From contig JBIKLA010000001.1 of the NCBI GenBank assembly GCA_044360075.1, positions 186,001 through 250,000 of the forward strand: a DNA stretch of 64,000 nt, in the 5' to 3' direction. Positions 8,536-16,667 of this stretch are shown piece by piece. The stretch comes from OMII01 sp947467385. Its GTDB lineage: Bacteria; Bdellovibrionota_C; UBA2361; OMII01. The translations under genes were made by a program, and so were the position numbers. The notes under the pieces were generated by a model. The model saw only the letters and a program-made list of their open reading frames with translations. It searched no databases and had not been told where the DNA came from. Numbering within the stretch: the stretch's first letter is position 1; each line of letters starts with the position of its first letter.

Positions 8536-9146
8536 GGCATAGCTGCTGGAAGCTGCCACGCTGGCGAGGCCTCAAGCGACAGGAACTTCTGGTGCAGCGT
8601 GGTGCTGCTTCCCAGCTCAACGTGAAATGAGCAGGCCCACAGGTGCCCCTGAGAAAGAAGGACTGGCTGGCTGCCGAGAGCGCTCTCAACTGCGAGCGCC
8701 GGGCGCCCTGCGGTTGGCTCAAGCGGGGAGAGGAGCGGAGCCCGGATGAATTGGGCCTCAACCGGGGAGGGGAGGCCCCGCACGTCAAGAGCCGCCGTGA
8801 ATGAATCGAGTTGGCAGCCGTAAAAGTTTCGGTGTGCGGCGATGTCCATGAGGCAAAGAGAGTCTTGGGCTGGATTGGAGACCTCGCGCGCCATGAGGAT
8901 TGCGCCTGCGCAGATGCCCCATACCGGGTAGCGCTGGGCAAAAGACTGAATTGCCGACTTCATGCCGTAGCGATTGATAAAGCGAAGCATCGTGGTGCTC
9001 TCTCCGCCCGGCAGGATAAGCCGGCCAACAGCAGAAAGGTCTTCTTGGGAGCGGACTCGGAGCGTCTCGACCCCCAACGTTGATAGCATGGATTCATGCG
9101 GCTCGATGCAGCCCTGGAAGCCCAGGATGCCGACAACCGGGGCCAT
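8532..9146 (-). CDS. pdxT: pyridoxal 5'-phosphate synthase, glutaminase subunit
   Basis: 204 aa class-I glutamine amidotransferase of the PdxS-PdxT complex, which supplies ammonia from glutamine for vitamin B6 synthesis. It opens with VVGILGFQGCIEPH and has LILPGGESTTM. The nucleophile Cys79 sits in GICAGAIL, and His175 and Glu177 lie in SFHVELGS, completing the triad. The usual FHPE reads FHVE, a mild variant. It begins 5 bp after pdxS ends, so the pair forms one operon. The gene end overlaps rfbC. Confidence 0.95.
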   Translation of the reverse strand: MAPVVGILGFQGCIEPHESMLSTLGVETLRVRSQEDLSAVGRLILPGGESTTMLRFINRYGMKSAIQSFAQRYPVWGICAGAILMAREVSNPAQDSLCLMDIAAHRNFYGCQLDSFTAALDVRGLPSPVEAQFIRAPLLSPLEPTAGRPALAVESALGSQPVLLSQGHLWACSFHVELGSSTTLHQKFLSLEASPAWQLPAAMP

Positions 9147-9151
9147 GCGGA

Positions 9152-10084
9152 CTACCAGCCTCGGTTAGCGAGGAGCGCCTGCGGCTCGATTTTGCTGATT
9201 TCAAGACCGCTCATGGCCCTACCGAGGTTTCGTGAAACCTCAAGCAGCCTCTTCGGGTCGTTGTAGAAACAGGTGGCTTCGACGATCGCGCGGCCCAGCT
9301 TTGGGGGGCTTTCTGCCTTGAAGATTCCCGATCCGACGAAGACCGACTCGGCGCCGAGCTGTCGGCACAGCGCTGCATCCGCCGGAGTGGCAACGCCACC
9401 GGCCGCAAAGTTTGGGACGGGGAGCTTGCCAAGGGTGCGCACCTGCTTCACCAGCTCAACGGGCACCCGGCACTCGGCCGCCTTTTCAAGGAGCTGCTCG
9501 TCAGAGAGCGTTCGCAGCTGGTCGATGCCGCGCTGAACTTCGCGTAGGTGTCGAACAGCCTCGATGATGTTTCCTGTTCCCGCCTCGCCCTTGGTGCGGA
9601 TCATCGCCGCGCCCTCATGAATGCGCCGGAGTGCCTCTCCGAGGTTCGTTGCTCCGCACACGAACGGCGTGCGGTAAGGGTGCTTGTCGACATGAAAATG
9701 GGGATCTGCTGGCGTGAGGACCTCGGACTCGTCGATGAAGTCGATGCCGATGGCCTCAAGGATCTGGGCTTCAGCGATGTGCCCGATGCGTACCTTCGCC
9801 ATAACGGGGATGCTGACCGCGCGCTTGATATCTTCAATCATTTGGGGGTCGCTCATGCGAGCCACGCCGCCATCGCGCCGGATATCAGACGGCACGCGCT
9901 CAAGGGCCATGACGGCTATCGCGCCGCATTCCTCTGCTATGCGCGCCTGCTCGACGTCAATAACATCCATGATGACGCCGTTGCAGAGCATGCGCGCCAG
10001 GCCAACCTTTACGTCGAACGAATTGTCGGCGGTTATCGCCATCGGATCAGAGGAGTTGCTTGGATTGTTTTGGTCGAAGCTCAT
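9152..10084 (-). CDS. pdxS: pyridoxal 5'-phosphate synthase, lyase subunit
   Basis: 310 aa TIM-barrel enzyme that builds PLP from ribose 5-phosphate, glyceraldehyde 3-phosphate and ammonia. Almost every family block is present: GVIMDVIDVEQARIAEE, ALERVPSDIRRDGGVARMSD, VMAKVRIGHIAEAQ (with a catalytic Lys), IDESEVLTPAD and MIRTKGEAGTGNI. This is the DXP-independent route; rpiA at 25.5 kb makes one of its substrates. The first ATG at 10084 is used here, with an internal ATG 14 codons later as alternative. tRNA-Glu lies 37 bp upstream on the same strand, so one transcript may hold both. Confidence 0.95.
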   Translation of the reverse strand: MSFDQNNPSNSSDPMAITADNSFDVKVGLARMLCNGVIMDVIDVEQARIAEECGAIAVMALERVPSDIRRDGGVARMSDPQMIEDIKRAVSIPVMAKVRIGHIAEAQILEAIGIDFIDESEVLTPADPHFHVDKHPYRTPFVCGATNLGEALRRIHEGAAMIRTKGEAGTGNIIEAVRHLREVQRGIDQLRTLSDEQLLEKAAECRVPVELVKQVRTLGKLPVPNFAAGGVATPADAALCRQLGAESVFVGSGIFKAESPPKLGRAIVEATCFYNDPKRLLEVSRNLGRAMSGLEISKIEPQALLANRGW

Positions 10085-10121
10085 ACCTTTTAGGTTAGGA
10101 AAAAAAGAAGAGCAAAAAAAG

Positions 10122-10197
10122 TGGTGACCCCAATGGGACTCGAACCCATGTTTCCGGCGTGAGAGGCCAGCGTCCTAGACCGCTAGACGATGGGGCC
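10122..10197 (-). tRNA. tRNA-Glu (anticodon CTC)
   Basis: 76 bases including an encoded CCA. The acceptor GGCCCCA pairs with TGGGGTC (one G-U pair). The D-arm reads like GTCTAGCGG...GGAC, typical of Glu. The anticodon stem CTGGC/GCCGG closes the loop CTCTCAC, giving CTC. The T-loop is GTTCGAGTC. T-rich tracts follow directly before pdxS. Confidence 0.95.
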
Positions 10198-10539
10198 ACA
10201 ACAAACAGCTCGGACAAGCTACCACGCTGCAAGACTTGATTCAACTTAACGGCCACCACCGCCAATGAAAGCCCCGCATGCGCTGCGTCGAGGCCTCCAG
10301 GAACCTGAATTCCCTAAACTAAATGGCTGGTGAGGGGGTGATATTCGGGGTAGGGTGCTGAGTCAGAACAAAGGGTTGGCCCCGCAAGACGGGCGGTTGT
10401 AGATGGCACGAGGAGCGTTTTTTTGGACAACCAGTCCCAAAATGCTAGACGTTGCCAAAGGTATGATGCCCAAAGTTGATGCGCTTCAGGCTGCATGATA
10501 AGGTCTGCGGCCTCAAACGAACGGCTTTGTGTCCCGTAT
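10198..10539. other. divergent spacer between two tRNA genes
   Basis: About 340 bp without a coding frame of note. It must hold the promoters for tRNA-Glu (leftward) and tRNA-Gln (rightward). For the latter, TTGGAC and TAGACG spaced by 17 bp near 10424-10452 is a weak candidate. A TATGAT near 10462 lacks a partner box. No long repeat is seen. Confidence 0.5.
10216..10244 (-). promoter_or_regulatory. candidate sigma-70 promoter for tRNA-Glu
   Basis: On the minus strand, TTGAAT (10244-10239) and TAGCTT (10221-10216) are separated by 17 bp. The -10 box lies about 19 bases before the mature tRNA 5' end. Both boxes are imperfect. Confidence 0.35.
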
Positions 10540-10613
10540 TCGCCCGTGGTGCAATGGTAGCACGTCAGGTTCTGACCCTGAAAATCGAGGTTCGAGTCCT
10601 TGCGGGCGAACCA
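10540..10613 (+). tRNA. tRNA-Gln (anticodon CTG)
   Basis: 74 bases with encoded CCA. The acceptor TCGCCCG pairs perfectly with CGGGCGA. The D-stem is GTGC/GCAC. The anticodon stem TCAGG/CCTGA closes the loop TTCTGAC, giving CTG. The T-arm CGAGG/CCTTG encloses TTCGAGT. It ends 31 bp before the TPR lipoprotein gene. Confidence 0.95.
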
Positions 10614-10644
10614 CTTTTCCCCTAGCGGGTACACAGCGTAGCAC

Positions 10645-12537
10645 ATGCGTTTGAAACTGCCCCTCCTTGCCCTGTTTACGGTTAGTGCCACGACGGCCGG
10701 TTGCAGCGTCGGCGGTGCGCCTGGTCCCACAGAGCTTCCAAGCACCGTGCAGGTCGACATCGCAAATGCCGAGCTCGGGACGATAACCCCAGATGAGAAG
10801 CAGGAGTCGGAGGCACTTCACGCGTTTCTTGTGGGGCAGCTATCGCTGAACCAGGAAGACTTTCATGGGGCCCTCGAGAACTTCGCCAAGGCAGACGAGC
10901 TCAACAAGGAGCCTGCGCCGCTCATCCACACCAAGCTGGCGGACCTCTACCTTCGGTTCGGCGAGCTCGACAAGGCGCTCATGGCGTCAAAAAAAGCGCT
11001 CAGTGAAGACCCCTCTGATCCCCATATTCAGCTTCTTTACGCCGGAGTTCTTGAGAGCCTTGGGCGCGACAACGAGGCTGAGCCGATCTACCAAGAGCTG
11101 ATTAAGGAGCACCCTGGAAAATTTGACGCGTACGTGCTTCTTTCAAACCTCTACCTCAAGCAGCAAAAGTATCCTCAAGCGGTCGACACCCTCAAGCTGC
11201 TTGTCGCCCGAAACCCAAAGGAGGCGCTCGGTCACTATTACCTCGGCCGCACCTACGAGCAGATGGGCAAGCTTGATCTGGCTGAAGCCGAGTACACAAA
11301 GGTTTTGGAGAGCGATCCGTCCATGTCGAACGGCTCCGTCGAGCTGCTGCGGGTCCTGCTGCGCCAGAAGAAGACCGCCAAGGCGGAGGCCCTCTGTGAG
11401 CGCATGCTCAAGAAGGATCCAAGCAACGCGCTCGCCCGCAAGGTCCTGGGGCACCTTAAGCTTGGCGAAAGCAAGCTGGATGAAGCCCTGAAGCACCTCG
11501 ATGTCCTGAAGGACCTTGAGGCCGACCCATCGGACACCCGCTTTAAGGTTGCGCTTATCCAGATGGAGAAGCAGAACTTTAAGGAAGCGGAGCGGGAGCT
11601 AAACCTTGTCATCGCGAACAACCCGAAGCACTCTGAGGCGCGCTACTACCTGGCAACCATCTATGCCGGGTCTGGGAAGTACAAGGAGGCGATTGAGGAG
11701 CTCGACGAAATTGAGCCTGACAGCCCCATCTACGTTAAGAGCCGAACCTTTGCCGCTCTCATCCTTCGGCAGCAAAAAAACCTCGATGACGCCCGTGCGG
11801 CAGTGGAGGATGCCCTCGCAGTTGAGCCCGAGAACAAGAACCTGATCCTGTATCGGGTGCTCATCCTTCGGGACCAGGAGGAGTTCGACGAGGCGGAGAA
11901 GCAGGTTCGCGCGGCGCTTGCAAATAATCCCGGTGACGAAAAGTTCCTGTTTAACCTTGCGCTTGTTCTCCATGCGCGGGGAAATGAGGATGACGCGCTT
12001 GTCGTTATGGAACAGGTGGTGCAGGTCAATCCCGCCAACCCCGACGCGCTTAATTACATCGCCTATGAGCTTGCAGAACGCGGGAAGGACCTGCCGCGCG
12101 CGGAGGAGCTTGTGCAGCGGGCCCTGCAGGTCCGCCCGACGGACGGCTTCTATCTCGACACCCTGGGGTGGATTCAGTTCAAGCAGGGCAAGCTCGCGGA
12201 TGCCGAGCAGAGCCTGGGCCGGGCCATCAGCGCCTCGGGCGATGATCTCGTGATCGTTGACCACTACATCGTGATCCTCATTCAGCAGCAGAAGCTCAAC
12301 AAGGCGGTTGGGATCATGAAGGGCATCGTTGAGCGAACGCCTTCCGCCAGCGACATTGAGGACCCGGATCGGGCCGAGGCGTACGAGCGCATAGAGGAGC
12401 GGCTTAGGCAGCTGTTGCGTGAGCATCCTGACCTGATCAGCATCGAGAAGACGCAGCTGAAGCCGATGCAGCCGGGCGCGGAGAGGTACTCAGCGGCCGG
12501 GCCGGAGCTCATCAAGGACGTAGGGAGGGTGGAATGA
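10645..12537 (+). CDS. TPR-repeat lipoprotein
   Basis: 630 aa. The signal peptide ends in a lipobox (TTAGC, Cys20), so the mature protein is lipid-anchored, most likely at the outer membrane facing the periplasm. From about residue 45 to 600 it is an array of roughly 15 tetratricopeptide repeats, seen as regularly spaced A-L-x-x-x-P-x-(N/D)-P patterns such as ALAVEPENKN and ALQVRPTDGF. TPR solenoids act as protein-docking scaffolds; the partner is unknown. Its stop overlaps the start of the next lipoprotein gene by 4 bp. Transcription may start before tRNA-Gln, 31 bp upstream. Confidence 0.85.
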   Translation: MRLKLPLLALFTVSATTAGCSVGGAPGPTELPSTVQVDIANAELGTITPDEKQESEALHAFLVGQLSLNQEDFHGALENFAKADELNKEPAPLIHTKLADLYLRFGELDKALMASKKALSEDPSDPHIQLLYAGVLESLGRDNEAEPIYQELIKEHPGKFDAYVLLSNLYLKQQKYPQAVDTLKLLVARNPKEALGHYYLGRTYEQMGKLDLAEAEYTKVLESDPSMSNGSVELLRVLLRQKKTAKAEALCERMLKKDPSNALARKVLGHLKLGESKLDEALKHLDVLKDLEADPSDTRFKVALIQMEKQNFKEAERELNLVIANNPKHSEARYYLATIYAGSGKYKEAIEELDEIEPDSPIYVKSRTFAALILRQQKNLDDARAAVEDALAVEPENKNLILYRVLILRDQEEFDEAEKQVRAALANNPGDEKFLFNLALVLHARGNEDDALVVMEQVVQVNPANPDALNYIAYELAERGKDLPRAEELVQRALQVRPTDGFYLDTLGWIQFKQGKLADAEQSLGRAISASGDDLVIVDHYIVILIQQQKLNKAVGIMKGIVERTPSASDIEDPDRAEAYERIEERLRQLLREHPDLISIEKTQLKPMQPGAERYSAAGPELIKDVGRVE

Positions 12538-13316
12538 GGTCGTCACGGGGCGTATTGCTTGCAGGGTGTGTCGTGGCGGCGCTCCTGTCCGGCTGCGCCG
12601 CAGCGCGCGTTTTTCAGCCTGAAGCGGCAGAGCTTCCCTTCGATGAGGGCGCGCTGGCGTGCGAGAATCTTAACCACCAGCGCCCGAACATCACCTCCTT
12701 CCGCTCATCCGCGGAGTCAACGGTCACCGCGGGCGGAGAATCGATCTCGTTTCGTTATGTCATCGTTTCGCGTGAGCCTGACAGTCTGAGAATAGACCTG
12801 TTGCCCACAGAAGGGGCGTTCACCCTTGGCCTTCTTGTGGCCCAAGGTGGCGTAACACGCGTGCTTAACGCGCAGGAGAAGACCTTCATTGAGTCGCGGG
12901 ATAGCTCAGCTCTCATCGAGCGGTTCCTGGGAATTCGGGGCTTCTCGCCAGCGCTTGTCGAGGCCGTCGTGACTGGTATTCCGCCCGAGCTTGACTGTTC
13001 GCGCGTGGCGATCTTCCGCGAAAATGGCGGTGGGCTGACGGTGTTAAGCGAGCGTGACAGGGTTGCGTTCACTATTGCGGAGGACACCGGGCGCCTCACC
13101 TCATTTGAGGTGCTTGCCGCCGACTCGAACGACGTGATTGTGACCGGCTCGCTCTATTACTCTGGAGGACAGGGCCCGTCGTCGATGAGCCTCTCAATCT
13201 ACGAGCCCCATGAGGCTCAGGGGATCTTGCTGTTTAAGAAGGTGTCTCTCAATCCCGAGATCTCAGACGAGGTGTTTAGCGTGCGAGTCCCGGACACCTA
13301 TACGCGAGAGGACTAG
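12534..13316 (+). CDS. outer-membrane lipoprotein, LolB/DUF4292-like
   Basis: 260 aa. The signal peptide ends in LLSGC (lipobox Cys21). The rest is beta-rich with a pattern like the half-open barrel of LolA/LolB: a TSFRSSAESTV strand early, then SISFRYVIVSREPDSLRIDLL, and alternating hydrophobic strands up to PDTYTRED. That points to lipid or lipoprotein handling at the outer membrane, but similarity is at the level of pattern only. The ATGA overlap with the TPR lipoprotein suggests they work together. No terminator follows directly. Confidence 0.65.
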   Translation: MRSSRGVLLAGCVVAALLSGCAAARVFQPEAAELPFDEGALACENLNHQRPNITSFRSSAESTVTAGGESISFRYVIVSREPDSLRIDLLPTEGAFTLGLLVAQGGVTRVLNAQEKTFIESRDSSALIERFLGIRGFSPALVEAVVTGIPPELDCSRVAIFRENGGGLTVLSERDRVAFTIAEDTGRLTSFEVLAADSNDVIVTGSLYYSGGQGPSSMSLSIYEPHEAQGILLFKKVSLNPEISDEVFSVRVPDTYTRED

Positions 13317-13991
13317 TTCCCATACGCAACTTGTCCCCCGAAGCCCAGTGCGAAGGGCGATGATTCTCATCTGCGCTTTACACTTACCGGTCGTAGGCCT
13401 TTGGTCCACCTGATTCCCATTCCCTTACCCCTTCCCCTGAACGTGCACGTGCACTTACCCGTGAACGGGAACGGGTGCGTGCACGTTTAAGTTCACGGGC
13501 AAGGGTAGGGGTAAGGGGAAGGGAGGGGGTACGAAGGAACACCTACTTGTGAGTAAAGTGCTACCCATATTCTGGGCCCCATTCTACTTCTGCGCATGTA
13601 GCGACGTATCACTTTTGTATGAGGTTTATAGATGTAGCTCTCATGCTAAAGGTCGAGGCGTGCCGCTTGAGTCTTCTGGCCTTCGTTTCTCAAGTCCCCG
13701 CTACCAATAGAGAGAAAACACTCGCTGGCTCGTATTTTCATTGTGGCTTTACGTGCTAGGTGGCTGCTCGCTGTGCTCCCAGCCCTGCACGTTGTCTCTT
13801 CCCTGAAATGTACCGATGATCACGGTGCTCGAACGCACTCGTATCACATCCACGAACACTCCTCTTTGTTGAGTTCTTGCTTGCATTATGCGGGCGGAAT
13901 GTGTGGGCATTTTGCTGCGTTTGAAAAATGAGCCGAAGGCTTCGGGTGCCCAGGCTGTATCGCGGACACAAGTACATTCCTGGCCGCGGTT
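13317..13991. other. gene-free 675-bp region
   Basis: Between the convergent lipoprotein and kup genes. The first 200 bp hold the large palindrome. The remaining part is less GC-rich and contains only short unconvincing frames; the longest, 62 codons at 13743-13931, has no ribosome site or family resemblance. Confidence 0.6.
13421..13523. repeat. large imperfect inverted repeat
   Basis: The inner hairpin is 13441-13486. ACGTGCACG pairs with CGTGCACGT, and ACCCGT with ACGGGT, around a short loop. Outer arms are strongly strand-biased: C-rich (CCCTTACCCC) on the left near 13421-13439, and the G-rich counterpart (GGGGTAAGGG) on the right near 13508-13520, with internal mismatches. No T-run follows, so it is not a standard terminator. 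It may be a mobile-type intergenic palindrome or an RNA/DNA structure. Confidence 0.75.
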
Positions 13992-15971
13992 CTAGCTCTT
14001 GTTGGAATGGGGAATCGACATGAGCTGGTGATCAGCGTCGATGCGGCGAAGCTCCACGTCCTGGACTGGAGAGAGGACGAGCGGCACCAGCTCTTTTGTG
14101 ACTGAGGAGGTATCGAGCCCAAAGCTCGACTCTTCGGAGAGGCTCAATTTCTTGAGCAGGAAGTGCCCTTCAATCGTAAGCCGATCAAGCCACGGAAGGT
14201 CGCTCTCGTAGGAGAGCTCCTTGTGAAGGACGACAAAGCGCTGATCGCCTGCGATGCCGCTCGTGCGGAGCGAGTCGTAGCGGCTCAGGAGGTCCACTTC
14301 GCCCCGTTCTCCCATGTCCTCGATGACCTTCTTGAAAAACATGTTAATGCGCGGCTCGATGCGGAATCCCAGGTTGAAGTCGACGCGGAAAACCTTTTTC
14401 GGAATGAGCGTCGTGACCTCGTACTCCATGGTGTAGGGAACGTCGAGCACGTTGACGTGGATGAACCAGTAGACGTCGGCCCGCTTTGGGTGGATGCGGA
14501 AGAGGGAGTAGACGATCTTGGTCTCAATGAGCTTGGGGAATGGGGCGCCGGTCATGTAGACGAGGTGGGTCGCATATTTCGGCACGCTCTGGTCGCGGCT
14601 GAGCGCCTCAAGCGCCGGGAGGTGCTGGGGCAGGGACTCATATTCCGTGTACGCAAGCTTGAGCCGCGATCCACCGTTCCAAAGGTACATGACGGCTGCA
14701 ATGGCGCCGCCGATCATGAGCGTAAACCATCCGCCATGATGAATCTTGAGCAGATTCGCCCCGAGGAAGCCGCCCTCGATCGAGAGGTACACGACAAAAT
14801 AGAGTGCAACGAGGATGCGCGGGACTCGGCGCCGCAGGAGGTAGTTGGAGAAGAGTACGGTCGTCATCAACATGGTGAGCGTTATGGCGAGGCCGTACGC
14901 CGCTTCCATGTTTGAGGAGTCCTTAAAGTAGAGCGTGACAACGATGCAGCCCAAGAAGAGCAGCAGGTTGACAGCCGGCACATACGTTTGGCCCTTCAGG
15001 ACGGTCGGGTACAAAACACGCGCCTTGGGCAGCACTGAAAGCCGCATCGCCTCTGTGGCCAGCGTGAATGAGCCGCTGATGAGCGCCTGGCTCGCTATAA
15101 TTGCGGCGAGCGTCGCCACAAAGATTCCGAAGGGGAGGAACCACGGCGGCATGATCTCATAGAATGGATTTTCGTCCGCCAGCGGAGCCCCGCCGCGGCT
15201 CAGGAGCCACGCGCCTTGCCCCATGTAGTTGAGGATTAGGGCCGTCTTCACAAACATCCACGACACTTGGATGTTTTTGCGGCCGCAGTGCCCAAGGTCG
15301 GAATAGAGGGCCTCTGCGCCCGTGGTACAGAGAAACACGGCGCCCAAGATCCAGAAGCCGTCCTCCGTGCCGAAGAGGAGTTTGAGGGCGTACATCGGGT
15401 TGAGGGCTTTCAGGACCTCCGGGTGCGGGATGACCCACGAGAGGCCGAGCACGGCGAGCATCAGAAACCAGCCGGTCATGATTGGGCCGAATGAGTTGCC
15501 GACGATCTTCGTCCCGAAGTGCTGTATCGAGAATAGTCCAGTGAGGATCATGATTACTATCGGCACGGTGTTGATGCCTGGGTAGATTGCGCGGAGCCCT
15601 TCGACCGCCGAGGAAACCGAGATCGGCGGAGTGATGATTCCGTCCGCGAGCAGGGCGCTTCCGCCGATGATGGCGGGAACCAGCAGCCAGCGCGCGTTCT
15701 TTCGGACGAGGGCGTAGAGCGCAAATATTCCGCCCTCACCGCGGTTGTCGGCCCGCAGCGTTAGCAGCACATACTTTACCGTCGTCAGAAGGGTGAGGGT
15801 CCACACGATGCATGAGAGGGAGCCGAGGATGACGCCCTCGGTGATTGGGCGCATTCCCGCAACAGCTTTCAGCACGTAGAGCGGGGAGGTCCCGATGTCT
15901 CCATAGATGATGCCTAGGGCTACCAAGAGCCCGCCGGCGGAAAGCTTGTGAGAGTACTGCGAATCAGACAT
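13992..15971 (-). CDS. kup: KUP-family potassium uptake protein
   Basis: 659 aa, slightly longer than typical. The family signature GIIYGDIGTSPLYVLKAV is near the N-terminus, followed by twelve or so membrane helices (for example FGIFVATLAAIIASQALISG) and a soluble C-terminal domain of about 200 residues after the last helix near 430. Kup proteins import K+ with protons across the inner membrane. A perfect 7+2+7 inverted repeat lies about 40 bp upstream of the start and may be an operator. The gene is monocistronic. Confidence 0.95.
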   Translation of the reverse strand: MSDSQYSHKLSAGGLLVALGIIYGDIGTSPLYVLKAVAGMRPITEGVILGSLSCIVWTLTLLTTVKYVLLTLRADNRGEGGIFALYALVRKNARWLLVPAIIGGSALLADGIITPPISVSSAVEGLRAIYPGINTVPIVIMILTGLFSIQHFGTKIVGNSFGPIMTGWFLMLAVLGLSWVIPHPEVLKALNPMYALKLLFGTEDGFWILGAVFLCTTGAEALYSDLGHCGRKNIQVSWMFVKTALILNYMGQGAWLLSRGGAPLADENPFYEIMPPWFLPFGIFVATLAAIIASQALISGSFTLATEAMRLSVLPKARVLYPTVLKGQTYVPAVNLLLFLGCIVVTLYFKDSSNMEAAYGLAITLTMLMTTVLFSNYLLRRRVPRILVALYFVVYLSIEGGFLGANLLKIHHGGWFTLMIGGAIAAVMYLWNGGSRLKLAYTEYESLPQHLPALEALSRDQSVPKYATHLVYMTGAPFPKLIETKIVYSLFRIHPKRADVYWFIHVNVLDVPYTMEYEVTTLIPKKVFRVDFNLGFRIEPRINMFFKKVIEDMGERGEVDLLSRYDSLRTSGIAGDQRFVVLHKELSYESDLPWLDRLTIEGHFLLKKLSLSEESSFGLDTSSVTKELVPLVLSPVQDVELRRIDADHQLMSIPHSNKS

Positions 15972-16009
15972 GGCGGTGGCTAGGATCCTCCACTACTTAG
16001 GATGGGAAT

Positions 16010-16025
16010 AGTGGTACTTACCACT
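16010..16025. promoter_or_regulatory. palindromic operator-like site upstream of kup
   Basis: AGTGGTA, two bases, TACCACT: a perfect inverted repeat 39-54 bp before the kup ATG. The size and symmetry suit a dimeric repressor, or a small RNA hairpin in the leader. No regulator gene is adjacent. Confidence 0.45.
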
Positions 16026-16153
16026 TCAGAAAAACAGGGGTGGCTGGAGGAAAGCAGGGGGAGAGAGAGCGAGAGGCATCGAAGTGCCTAGTGATAGGCC
16101 CTGAATGATGTTCTAAAACAGCCGAACTAAAACGCGAGTTGGTTTGTGGTGGC

Positions 16154-16345
16154 TTACTTGTGCTGCTGTTCGCTGTTGAGCATCGCCTCAGCGACCTTGC
16201 TAGAGTCGACCTCGTAGGTGCCCTTGTTCAGCGCTTCCTTGATGCGCTCAGTGCGCCGAAACTTTTCGGCGAGCCACTCAAGGGTAAGCGAGGTCAGACC
16301 CCTCCGGCGGGGTGGGTTAGATATCTTGTTTTCATCATCACTCAT
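16154..16345 (-). CDS. FlgM-like anti-sigma-28 factor
   Basis: 63 aa from ATG 16345, which has GGAGAAG six bases upstream; the longer open frame upstream lacks a ribosome site. The C-terminal half RTERIKEALNKGTYEVDSSK, followed by VAEAML, is the classic FlgM pattern (R-x-E-x-I-x-x-x-x-x-x-G-x-Y-x-V-D-x-x-K-x-A). FlgM holds FliA (sigma-28) until the flagellar hook is finished. At 63 residues it is shorter than enterobacterial FlgM, and the N-terminal part is basic. No flagellar gene is beside it, so it may act on another sigma factor. Confidence 0.7.
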   Translation of the reverse strand: MSDDENKISNPPRRRGLTSLTLEWLAEKFRRTERIKEALNKGTYEVDSSKVAEAMLNSEQQHK

Positions 16346-16667
16346 AACAACTTCTCCACGTCGGCTAGGCGCTTGCCGCGAAAAAACGTGCGGGAGAGCC
16401 TCACTTCCTATGCAGCTAATAACGCCACTTTTCACAAAAGCTTGAGGTTTTGAGTCACAAAGTAGCCCGCCCTGGGGTCCCTAGGAGCTTAAGAGGACTG
16501 GACATTTTTTTGTGACGACCGGACAGATGCGCCCGCAAACCGACTTCCCCAACGTTTACTTGAGCTTAGCGTGGATGATACATTTAAGGGCGTTGCAGCG
16601 GCCTCGAACAGGCGGCTTTCAAGAATCTGCCGCAGGAAATTGCTGGGCTGCAAAGGAGTCACGGTCG
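16346..16667. other. spacer between flgM-like gene and trhO
   Basis: About 320 bp. It holds the divergent 5' regions of both genes, including a T7 run near 16507. I see no tRNA, repeat or supported coding frame. Confidence 0.5.

Noticed and set aside
13743..13931. 62-codon frame in the gene-free region
   Set aside because: No ribosome site and no family resemblance.
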